This document shows positions 33,297 through 40,075 of a stretch of DNA of 40,075 bases, in pieces (positions within the stretch are counted from its first letter, which is position 1; each line of letters starts with the position of its first letter). This DNA comes from Oscillospiraceae bacterium (lineage in GTDB: Bacteria; Bacillota; Clostridia; Oscillospirales; Oscillospiraceae): assembly GCA_902783035.1 (NCBI GenBank), contig CACZPK010000070.1, positions 1-40,075 on the forward strand. Direction: 5' to 3'. The position numbers and the translations under genes are program-made. The notes beneath the pieces are model-generated. The model did no database searches. It was not told the DNA's origin and saw nothing but the letters and a program-made list of their open reading frames with translations.

Positions 33297-34990
33297 GCGC
33301 ACCCTCCCGGCAGGGCGGCCTTGAATGCCTCCGCTGCATCCAGCAATTCCTCCGCGCCGTGGAGCATCGTCTCGCTGACGGTTTCGCCGCCGGTGAGACG
33401 CGCCAGCTCTTTTGCACGCGCGGAGCGGTCCAATTTCGTGACGCGCGTGAGCGTGCGTCCGTTCTCCTCACCCTTCTCCACGGAGAAGTGGGTGTCCGCC
33501 ATGGCCGCCAACTGCGGCAGATGCGTGACGCATAGCACCTGTTTTTCCCGGGAGACCTTTGCCAGTTTCTCCGCCACGCGCTGCGCCGCGCGCCCGGAAA
33601 CGCCGGTGTCCACTTCGTCGAACACCATGGTCATGATGCTCTCCTGCGCGGCAAACACGTTTTTCATCGCCAGCATGATGCGCGCCAATTCGCCGCCGGA
33701 GGCAATCTTGTGAATGGGCTTGAGCTCCTCGCCCACATTGGCGGACATCAGAAACCGCACCTCGTCCATGCCGGAGGAGTCCGGATCGTGCGGCTGGAAG
33801 TCGATGGCAAAGCGCACCTTTGGCATGTCCAGCTCCCGCAGCTCGCGCAGGATCTCCGCTTCCAGCGTCTTTGCCGCCGCCCGCCGGGCGTCGGACAGGG
33901 CGTGTGCCGCCTCTGCTACGGCGTCCTTCTGCGCGGCGTACTTCTTTTCCAGCTGTGCGATGCGGTCGTCCGCATACTCGATGCGGTCCAATTCGTCCTT
34001 CGAGCGGGCGAGGTAATCCAGCATTTCGTCCACCGTGCCGCCATACTTCTTTTTCAGACGGTAGAGAAGATCGGCACGGCTCTCGACCGCATCGAGCTCC
34101 TCGGGGGAGAAGTCGAACGCCTCCCGCTTGTCGCGTACAGTCATAGCGAGGTCGTATGCCTCGCTGTAGAGCGATTCCAACCGGTCGGACAATGCGACAA
34201 ACTCGTCGCCGAGGCCGCGCAGGGAACGCATGGCGTCCTCTGCCTGCCGGATGGCAGCGGCAGCGCCGCCGCCCTCGTCACCGCCGTTGAGACAATAGTC
34301 CGCCTCTGTGACGGCGGCGATAAATTTCTCACCGTTGCGCAAGATATTGCGCCGTGCCAGCAGGGCTTCTTCCTCGCCCTCGTGCAGCTCTGCGCGCTCC
34401 AGCTCGGCGATCTGGTGGCGAAGCGTATCAACGCGCCGGGCCTTTTCCGCCTCGTCCATCTGCAGCGCCTCAATCTCGCGGCGTGTGGCGGAGAGCGTTG
34501 CATACAGCGCGCCGTATTCGGCAAGGCGTGGCTCCATGTGCCCGAAACGGTCGAGATAGGCAAGGTGCTGCGTTTCGTCCAGCAGAGCCGTGCCCTCATG
34601 CTGGCCGTGGATGTTCAGCAGCGCCGCGCCGACTGCCTTGAGCTGCGTGACTGTGATCGGGCGCCCGTTGACACGGCAGACGTTTTTCCCGTCTGCGGAC
34701 AGCTCCCGCTGGAGCAGGAGCATGCCGTCCTCTTCGGGGGTGACGCCGTTTTCCACAAGAGCGGGAAGGGAGGCGTCCACGCCGTCGAACGAGGCGCTTA
34801 CGAGCGCCTTTGGCGCACCGGTGCGGATCAGGTCGCGGGAGGTGCGCTGTCCCAACACCGCTCCGAGAGAGTCGATGACGATAGACTTACCCGCGCCCGT
34901 TTCGCCGGTGAGCGCGTTGAAACCGCGCGCAAACGCAATGTCTGCGCGCTCAATGACGGCAATATTCTCAATGTGCAGCAATTGCAACAT
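33293..34990 (-). CDS. recN: DNA repair protein RecN
   Basis: The 565-residue SMC-like ATPase acts in double-strand break repair. It has Walker A LTGETGAGKS (Lys35), LLNIHGQHE, a long central coiled coil (~150-370), signature IASGGELARIMLAMK, Walker B MVFDEVDTGVSG and VTHLPQLAA. AAGGAG precedes the ATG. It lies downstream of argR in the widespread dxs-tlyA-nadK-argR-recN cluster. Confidence 0.96.
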   Translation of the reverse strand: MLQLLHIENIAVIERADIAFARGFNALTGETGAGKSIVIDSLGAVLGQRTSRDLIRTGAPKALVSASFDGVDASLPALVENGVTPEEDGMLLLQRELSADGKNVCRVNGRPITVTQLKAVGAALLNIHGQHEGTALLDETQHLAYLDRFGHMEPRLAEYGALYATLSATRREIEALQMDEAEKARRVDTLRHQIAELERAELHEGEEEALLARRNILRNGEKFIAAVTEADYCLNGGDEGGGAAAAIRQAEDAMRSLRGLGDEFVALSDRLESLYSEAYDLAMTVRDKREAFDFSPEELDAVESRADLLYRLKKKYGGTVDEMLDYLARSKDELDRIEYADDRIAQLEKKYAAQKDAVAEAAHALSDARRAAAKTLEAEILRELRELDMPKVRFAIDFQPHDPDSSGMDEVRFLMSANVGEELKPIHKIASGGELARIMLAMKNVFAAQESIMTMVFDEVDTGVSGRAAQRVAEKLAKVSREKQVLCVTHLPQLAAMADTHFSVEKGEENGRTLTRVTKLDRSARAKELARLTGGETVSETMLHGAEELLDAAEAFKAALPGGCA

Positions 34991-35028
34991 AATGTGGCTC
35001 CTTGACCGCCTTTTTGGCAGGCCGATGA

Positions 35029-35478
35029 TTATTTGCGCATGTTTTCGATTTCACGGCAGAACTCCGCGGCGCTGCTGTTGTCGCGCATGACGATCATCAC
35101 CGTGTCGTCGCCCGCAAGAGTGCCGACACAACCCGGCGCGTCCATGGTGTCAAACGCCGCGGCAGCGCCGTTGGCAAGACCTGGCATCGTTTTAAGCACC
35201 ACAATGTTCTGCGCATAATCCACGCTCAGCAGGCTCTCATGCAGAATGTTGCGCATCCGGTCGGCAAAGCCGGGCTTGGTCTGCTGCGCCGCCGTGTAGC
35301 GGTAGCGGCCGCCGCCGACCGGCTCTTTTACAAGTCGGAGCTGCTTGATATCGCGTGAGATCGTTGCCTGTGTGCTGGTCACGCCGCGCGCGCGCAGCCG
35401 GTCAATGAGCTGCTCCTGTGTTTCGATCGCCTCATTCGCAATGATGTCGAGGATCAGTTCCTGTCTGTCATTTTTCAT
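35029..35478 (-). CDS. argR: Arginine repressor ArgR/AhrC
   Basis: A 149-residue regulator with an N-terminal winged helix (RQELILDIIANEAIETQEQL, then STQATISRDIKQLRLVKEP) and a C-terminal hexamerisation and arginine-binding domain with GCVGTLAGDDTVMIVMRD. It controls arginine metabolism genes. It stands in the conserved recN cluster. Confidence 0.96.
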   Translation of the reverse strand: MKNDRQELILDIIANEAIETQEQLIDRLRARGVTSTQATISRDIKQLRLVKEPVGGGRYRYTAAQQTKPGFADRMRNILHESLLSVDYAQNIVVLKTMPGLANGAAAAFDTMDAPGCVGTLAGDDTVMIVMRDNSSAAEFCREIENMRK

Positions 35479-35502
35479 GTTCTGTTTCCGTTCCTTCCGG
35501 CG

Positions 35503-36381
35503 TCATTTGTCCTGCTGCAGCGAACCGAGCAGTTTGCGTTGTAAAATCTCGCAGAAACTGCGGTTTTCCAGCCGTACCAGTTTCGTGTCGCAGCGAGAGC
35601 GGGTAATTTCCACGGCGTCGCCGTGTCGCAACGAAAACGCTTTGCCGCCGTCCACCGAAAGGACGACCGGCTTGTAGCCTGTTGCCTCCGTTTGCACGGT
35701 GATGGTGCGCTCGGGCGAGAGGACATAGGAGTTCGCATGGACGCTGTGCGCGCAGATGGGGCTGACGACAAAATTGCGCGCCGTCGGCTCAACCACGGGA
35801 CCGCCGGCACTGAGCGAATACGCCGTGGAGCCGGTGGGCGTCGCAACCACAACGCCGTCGCCCGCCACATCCACCAGCTTGCCGCTTTCGGTAAAGATAT
35901 GCAGCCGGATGACGCGGGAGACATTGCCGCGCGCGATCAGCGCTTCGTTGAGGCCGAGGCTGGAATAGATGACACGTCCCTCGCGCTTGACGCAGACGTC
36001 GATCATCATGCGGCTTTCTACAATGTATTTCTGCTCGACCAGGTCACGCAGTTTATACAGCTCGGTCTGCTCCAACTCAGCCATAAAACCGAGGCTGCCG
36101 AGGTTGATGCCCAGCACGGGAATGTCCTTATGCGCCGCGGTTTTGGACAGGTGCAGGATCGTGCCGTCGCCGCCAAAGGAGATCAGCATGTCCGCGCCGC
36201 GAAGCTCCTGCTGCAAGGGGCGAATCTCCAAACCGTAGCCTTCCGGTTCCTCGCTGCCGCGGAACGGGATGCAGACCACGTTCGGACACTGGACACTGTC
36301 CAATATAGACTTAGCCTCTTTCGCAACACGCAACTCCGTATCCCGATAAGGGTTCGGACATAAGATCACTTTCTTAAGCAA
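35503..36381 (-). CDS. nadK: NAD kinase
   Basis: The enzyme phosphorylates NAD to NADP. It carries the GGDGT motif (residues ~70-74), GINLGSLGFMAE, the LNEALIARG segment and the TPTGSTAYSLSAGGP motif. The start is probably TTG at 36381, giving 292 residues from LLKKVILCPNP, since AGAGGG lies 8 bases upstream of it. GTG at 36390 directly abuts that Shine-Dalgarno and is less likely. Confidence 0.93.
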   Translation of the reverse strand: MLKKVILCPNPYRDTELRVAKEAKSILDSVQCPNVVCIPFRGSEEPEGYGLEIRPLQQELRGADMLISFGGDGTILHLSKTAAHKDIPVLGINLGSLGFMAELEQTELYKLRDLVEQKYIVESRMMIDVCVKREGRVIYSSLGLNEALIARGNVSRVIRLHIFTESGKLVDVAGDGVVVATPTGSTAYSLSAGGPVVEPTARNFVVSPICAHSVHANSYVLSPERTITVQTEATGYKPVVLSVDGGKAFSLRHGDAVEITRSRCDTKLVRLENRSFCEILQRKLLGSLQQDK

Positions 36382-36410
36382 AGGATTCACCCTCTCAATT
36401 TTCTTTCAGA

Positions 36411-37235
36411 CTATCCTTGCGGCGCATGCCCGCCGCCATCCAGTTCCGCATGGGACGCCTGCACCAGCGCGTCAAGGTCAAAGTTGCGCTCCTGCGCCGC
36501 GCCCTTTTGCAAATGTCCCAGATACTCAATATTTCCCTCCGGCCCGCGGATGGGGGAGTAGGTCAGCCCCAGCACGGCAAAACCGCTTGCCGCTGCATGC
36601 TCCAGAAAATGCTCCAGGACTTCCCGGTGCACCGCCGGATCTCGCACGACGCCTTTTTTGCCGACCTTTTCACGGCCTGCCTCAAATTGCGGCTTGACGA
36701 GGCAGGCGACCTGACCGCCGTCCCTGAGCAGGCCGTTCACCGCGGGCAGGATCAGCGACAGCGAAATGAACGAAACGTCGATGGACGAAAAATCCAACTC
36801 GTCCGGCACCTGCTCATGCGTCAGATAGCGAGCATTCGTGCGTTCCAGACAAACTACGCGCGTGTCGCTGCGCAATTTCCAGTCCAGCTGGCCGTAGCCC
36901 ACGTCCACGGCGTAAACCTTGGATGCGCCGTTTTGCAGCATGCAGTCCGTAAACCCGCCCGTGGATGCGCCGATGTCCGCACAGATGCAGCCGTCCAGCC
37001 GCAGGCCGAACTCGCGCATGGCCTTTTCCAGTTTCAGGCCGCCGCGGCTGACATAGGGCAGAGCATTGCCGCGCACCTCGACCGCGGCGTCCGGCGCGAC
37101 AGCGAACCCGGCCTTGTCCGCCTTCTGTCCGTTTACATATACGATGCCGCTCATGATGATTGCCTGCGCTTTTTGCCGCGTTTCGGCAAGACCACGTTCG
37201 ACCAGTGCCACATCCAGGCGTTTCTTTTCGATCAT
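36411..37235 (-). CDS. tlyA: TlyA-family rRNA methyltransferase
   Basis: The 274-residue protein has an N-terminal S4 domain (KRLDVALVERGLAETRQKAQ), a linker with YVSRGGLKLEKA, and an FtsJ-like methyltransferase domain (ADIGASTGGFTDCMLQNGA, YAVDVGYGQLDWKL, SFISLSLILP). TlyA proteins make 2'-O-methylcytidine in rRNA; the old name haemolysin is misleading. GGAGG lies 7 bases upstream, and the ATG overlaps the dxs TGA. Confidence 0.94.
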   Translation of the reverse strand: MIEKKRLDVALVERGLAETRQKAQAIIMSGIVYVNGQKADKAGFAVAPDAAVEVRGNALPYVSRGGLKLEKAMREFGLRLDGCICADIGASTGGFTDCMLQNGASKVYAVDVGYGQLDWKLRSDTRVVCLERTNARYLTHEQVPDELDFSSIDVSFISLSLILPAVNGLLRDGGQVACLVKPQFEAGREKVGKKGVVRDPAVHREVLEHFLEHAAASGFAVLGLTYSPIRGPEGNIEYLGHLQKGAAQERNFDLDALVQASHAELDGGGHAPQG

Positions 37236-39079
37236 CGCAGTACCTCCAAGGTTTTGACGGCGATAGACTTAGCGCCTAAACCAAAGGCCTCGCGCAGCTG
37301 CTTTGCGCCGCCGTGGGGTGGAAAACGCTTGCCGAGATTGCACAAATATAGTTTTTCAAGCGGCGTGCCTTCTTCAGTCAATATTGCCGCCAGACGTTGG
37401 CCCACGCATCCGACGCTGGCACACTCCTCTGCGACGATCAGGTTGCGCGTACCGGCAAAAGCCGCGCGCACATCCGCATCGCGGAACGGGGAGATGCAGT
37501 TGACCTTGAGGACCCGCGCCGAAACGCCCTCTTTTTCCAGCAGTTCTGCCGCTTCGAGCACGCTGTTGACCATCATGCCGTAAGCGCAGAGGGTGACGTC
37601 ATGACCCGGCCGCAGCTCGGCAAAGGCGCCGTCACTGCGATCGTCGTGGTAATCCTCCTCGCCGCCACGGGGATAGCGGATCGCCACCGGCCCGTCGATT
37701 GCAAAGACGGCGCGGCGCAGCATGGTGCGCAGCTCTGCAAAACTGGAGGGACAGAGGACGGTCATATTGGGAATGTCGGAGAGGAAGGTTGCGTCAAAAA
37801 TGCCGTGGTGCGTTTCGCCGTCCGCGCCGACAAAGCCGGCTCGATCCACCGCAAACACCACATGCAGATTGGAAAGCGCCGTGTCATGGATCAATTGGTC
37901 GTAAGCGCGCTGTAAAAAAGTCGAATATACGGCGAATACGGGGATCAGACCTTGTTTTGCCATGCCCGCCGCCATCGCCGCGGCTTGCGCCTCCGCGATG
38001 CCGACGTCGAAGAAACGTTCCGGAAAACGTGCGGCAAAGCCATCCAGACCTGTGCCGTCCGTCATTGCCGCTGTGATGGCGCAGACGCGTTTATCCTCCG
38101 CTGCGAGATCACAGACGGCGTCGCCGAAGACGGCGGAGAAACTTTTGCCGCCCGGACGGATCGCACCGGTCGCGACGTCAAAGGGACCGACGCCGTGCCA
38201 TTTGCCCGGCTCGCGTTCCGCAGGGGCGTAACCCTTGCCCTTGACCGTCCGCACATGCAGCAGCACGGGACAATTCAGCTCCCGCGCCCATTCCAGCGCG
38301 CGCTCCACCTCCTCCTCGTCGTGTCCGTCGATGGGGCCGAGGTAGGTGAACCCCATGTCCTCAAACAACGTTGCATTGGGCAGGATCGCGCTCTTGAGCC
38401 CGTTTTTGAGACGATGGTTGAAACGGTAGACCGCCTTGCCCGCCGTGTTTGACAGCAGGATCTGACGGTAGTTCTTCTTGAATGCATAGTATGCCGGCTT
38501 GCTCCGCAGCTGCGAAAGGTGCTGGCTCATCGCGCCGACGTTGCGGGAAATAGACATGCCGTTGTCATTGAGAATGACGATCAATGGCTCGCCCGATGCG
38601 CCCGCGTTGTTCAGCCCCTCATAGGCAAGACCGCCGGAGAGAGCGCCGTCACCGATGAGCGCCAGCACGGCATAATCCTCGCCGAGCAGCGTACGCGCGC
38701 GCGCCATGCCGAGCGCCACGGACACGGAGTTCGATGCGTGGCCGGCGACGAAGGCGTCGTGGACGCTTTCGTTCGGCTTGGGAAAGCCGGAGAGCCCGCC
38801 GTACTGCCGCAGAGTCGAAAACTGCGACAGGCGCCCGGTCAGCGCCTTGTGGGCGTAGCACTGGTGCCCCACGTCGAACACGAGTCGGTCACGCGACGTG
38901 TCGAAGACGCGGTGGATCGCCACCGTCAACTCTACCGCGCCGAGATTTGAGGCGAGGTGGCCGCCGGTTTTTGACACGCTCTCCAGCAGAAATGTATGCA
39001 GTTCTTCACACAGGGTATCGGTTTGACGCCGTGTGAGTACCTTGACGTCCTCCGGTCCCCGGATATGCTCTAAAATCAA
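37232..39079 (-). CDS. dxs: 1-deoxy-D-xylulose-5-phosphate synthase
   Basis: The 615-residue thiamine-diphosphate enzyme makes DXP from pyruvate and glyceraldehyde 3-phosphate, the first step of the MEP isoprenoid route. It has GGHLASNLGAVELT, the TPP motif GDGALSGGLAYEGLNNAG, NDNGMSIS, and FDVGIAEAQAAAMAAG with the catalytic Glu. The start is TTG at 39079, 8 bases after AGAGAGG. The Shine-Dalgarno overlaps the stop of the upstream OapA-like gene. Confidence 0.96.
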   Translation of the reverse strand: MILEHIRGPEDVKVLTRRQTDTLCEELHTFLLESVSKTGGHLASNLGAVELTVAIHRVFDTSRDRLVFDVGHQCYAHKALTGRLSQFSTLRQYGGLSGFPKPNESVHDAFVAGHASNSVSVALGMARARTLLGEDYAVLALIGDGALSGGLAYEGLNNAGASGEPLIVILNDNGMSISRNVGAMSQHLSQLRSKPAYYAFKKNYRQILLSNTAGKAVYRFNHRLKNGLKSAILPNATLFEDMGFTYLGPIDGHDEEEVERALEWARELNCPVLLHVRTVKGKGYAPAEREPGKWHGVGPFDVATGAIRPGGKSFSAVFGDAVCDLAAEDKRVCAITAAMTDGTGLDGFAARFPERFFDVGIAEAQAAAMAAGMAKQGLIPVFAVYSTFLQRAYDQLIHDTALSNLHVVFAVDRAGFVGADGETHHGIFDATFLSDIPNMTVLCPSSFAELRTMLRRAVFAIDGPVAIRYPRGGEEDYHDDRSDGAFAELRPGHDVTLCAYGMMVNSVLEAAELLEKEGVSARVLKVNCISPFRDADVRAAFAGTRNLIVAEECASVGCVGQRLAAILTEEGTPLEKLYLCNLGKRFPPHGGAKQLREAFGLGAKSIAVKTLEVLR

Positions 39080-39092
39080 ATTTCGTACCTCT

Positions 39093-39641
39093 CTATTGGC
39101 TCCCGATGTGGAGCAGATGCATCAGCTTTGCCGTGCGGAACACAACGTCTGTGCTTCGATTCAGCGCGACTTTTTTGCCGATCGCCTTTCCGCCGATGGT
39201 CAGACCGGAAATGAATGCCGTGACTGCGATGGAGATGAACATGTTCTGGGTGCCGAGGCCGCTTTGCAGCCGCACAACGATGACCGCAGCGGTAGAACCG
39301 CTGACGATGCCGCAGATGTCGCCCACAACGTCGTTGCAGAAACTGGACACCCTTTCCGCGTTGCGCAGCAGATACAGCGCCTCTTTAGCACCCTTTTCGC
39401 GGTGTGCCGCCATGGAATGGAAAGGCTTGGGATCTGCCGCCGTCACGGAAACGCCGATCATATCGAACAAAATACCCAGCAGCACGAACAGCGTCAGGGC
39501 CAGAACCGCCAGCGCATAGCCCGCGTCCTCCAGCACAATGCCCGAGGCAAGGCTCAAAACCGCCGAGAGTGCAACGGAGATCAGGAATATTTGCAGTACC
39601 CAGCGCGAGTGACTTCGCGGTTTTGCCTCTTCTTTTTTCAC
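39093..39641 (-). CDS. oapA: OapA-like membrane protein (OLE RNA-associated protein)
   Basis: From GTG at 39641 (GGGAG 7 bases upstream) the protein has 182 residues. It has an Arg/Lys-rich N-terminus (KKEEAKPRSHSRW), about four membrane segments (VLQIFLISVALSAVLSLASG, ALAVLALTLFVLLGILFDM, CGIVSGSTAAVIVV and MFISIAVTAFISGLTIGG), and a conserved loop VTAADPKPFHSMAAHREKGA between the second and third. A weak resemblance to CNNM/CorB (DUF21) Mg2+ transport proteins is visible. The small membrane protein just before dxs and just after a structured non-coding region is where oapA sits in B. halodurans, and the predicted size and topology agree. The call rests mainly on that gene order. Confidence 0.72.
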   Translation of the reverse strand: MKKEEAKPRSHSRWVLQIFLISVALSAVLSLASGIVLEDAGYALAVLALTLFVLLGILFDMIGVSVTAADPKPFHSMAAHREKGAKEALYLLRNAERVSSFCNDVVGDICGIVSGSTAAVIVVRLQSGLGTQNMFISIAVTAFISGLTIGGKAIGKKVALNRSTDVVFRTAKLMHLLHIGSQ

Positions 39642-39659
39642 AGCATATCTCCCGTAGTG

Positions 39660-40075
39660 ATCCTTTTCCGGCAAACACGTTACGCGTTTTTGCCGTCGGT
39701 CCCGTTTCACGGCTGCCCCAAACGGAGCGGGTGAACCGGCCGTTTTCCGGTGCAAAATGCGGCTTTGCCGCTTTTTGAAACTGAACAGTGGCGGCAAAGC
39801 GGGATAATCTTACGGCTTTGGTCGGGTCGGCTTTCCCCGCGGCCCGCCTTCCGTTGCCGGTCAGGTGGTTCCCCATTGAGGGCCGTGCCGCGCCGTTGCC
39901 GCCGCGCGGTACCCGATTGCCACTTAGTCCGCACTGTAATCCCCGCCCGGCCCCGAAAGGACAGCCTAGGCGATTTCCGCCACAGTCGAACCGTCTCTTA
40001 GCCTCTTTTGCAGCGACGGTTTCACGGAGCGATCGCCCTCTCCCCTGGCCGGGGGATTTGGTTGTGTTCTCCGAT
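39660..40075 (-). ncRNA. Probable 3' part of an OLE RNA (5' end beyond the window)
   Basis: About 430 bases upstream of the OapA-like gene have no credible reading frame but are GC-rich and full of potential stems. Examples are 39989-39995 with 40015-40021 (AACCGTC/GACGGTT), 39969-39972 with 39978-39981, 39888-39893 with 39904-39909, and 40042-40045 with the G-run at 40051. OLE RNAs are ~600 nt, are found in some anaerobic and extremophilic Firmicutes, and bind the membrane protein OapA. They lie immediately upstream of oapA and dxs. I cannot recall the OLE consensus well enough to align it; the call rests on location, size and structure. A riboswitch is the alternative, but none of the known classes I compared fits. 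Confidence 0.62.

Noticed and set aside
39880..39960. GGTACCGCG-like segment on the minus strand, recalling a T-box antiterminator
   Set aside because: The T-box core (GGGTGGTACCGCG) is not complete, no Stem I motifs or specifier loop are seen, and the gene downstream is a membrane protein and not a tRNA synthetase or amino acid gene.
39642..40075. Cobalamin, FMN, TPP or lysine riboswitch, or RNase P/tmRNA
   Set aside because: None of the conserved boxes of these classes that I know could be found in order on either strand.

Overview
The window looks like chromosome from a high-GC, spore-forming anaerobe of the Clostridia, most likely a gut Oscillospiraceae-type lineage. Supporting signs are a complete eight-gene spoIIIA operon, a TTG-started dxs followed by tlyA, nadK, argR and recN, an FprA-type flavodiiron protein, collagen-like (Gly-X-Y) genes of the exosporium type, and sigma-A promoters and GGAGG ribosome-binding sites of Firmicutes type. 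No phage, transposase, rRNA, tRNA or CRISPR array was recognised.

Layout. 1-2.15 kb (minus): the 5' part of a methionine-gamma-lyase/YnbB-type PLP enzyme, preceded by a glycosyltransferase with TPR-like repeats. 2.2-2.4 kb (minus): an orphan C-terminal end of a collagen-like protein. 2.4-12.0 kb: a self-contained cello-oligosaccharide module. It has an MsmX-type ATPase and a GH94 cellobiose phosphorylase on the minus strand, and a divergent LacI regulator, sugar-binding lipoprotein, two permeases and a cytoplasmic GH5 glucanase on the plus strand. Operator-like palindromes lie in the divergent promoter region. 12.0-16.8 kb: a complete branched-chain amino acid-type (Liv) ABC transporter behind a strong sigma-A promoter. 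16.9-17.3 kb (minus): the N-terminal part of a collagen-like gene whose C-terminal end is missing. 17.4-18.9 kb: a Wzz-like membrane protein with a degenerate kinase-like tail.

19.0-22.4 kb (minus): an operon of secreted barnase-like lipoprotein, barstar, PrsW-like protease, EamA transporter and HAD hydrolase. 22.5-24.4 kb (plus): an XdhC-family protein and an M19 dipeptidase. 24.4-25.0 kb (minus): a nitroreductase. 25.1-29.7 kb (plus): spoIIIAA-AH behind a sigma-E-like promoter. 29.8-31.0 kb: FprA. 31.0-39.6 kb (minus): in transcription order an OapA-like membrane protein, dxs, tlyA, nadK, argR, recN, a degenerate M28 peptidase and tyrS. Upstream of the OapA-like gene, the last ~430 bases of the window are non-coding and structured. 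Their position matches the OLE RNA locus known from Bacillus halodurans (OLE - oapA - dxs - tlyA - argR - recN), so this is probably the 3' part of an OLE RNA.

Two observations stand out. First, the ~14.5 kb holding the cellodextrin and Liv modules lies between an N-terminal collagen fragment (right) and a C-terminal collagen fragment (left). Both fragments are on the minus strand, and an imperfect 14-bp inverted repeat sits at the two junctions. This suggests a metabolic island inserted into one exosporium-type collagen gene that once sat next to its glycosyltransferase. Second, there is the probable OLE RNA/OapA locus at the right edge. All functional calls come from reading motifs; no database search was run.
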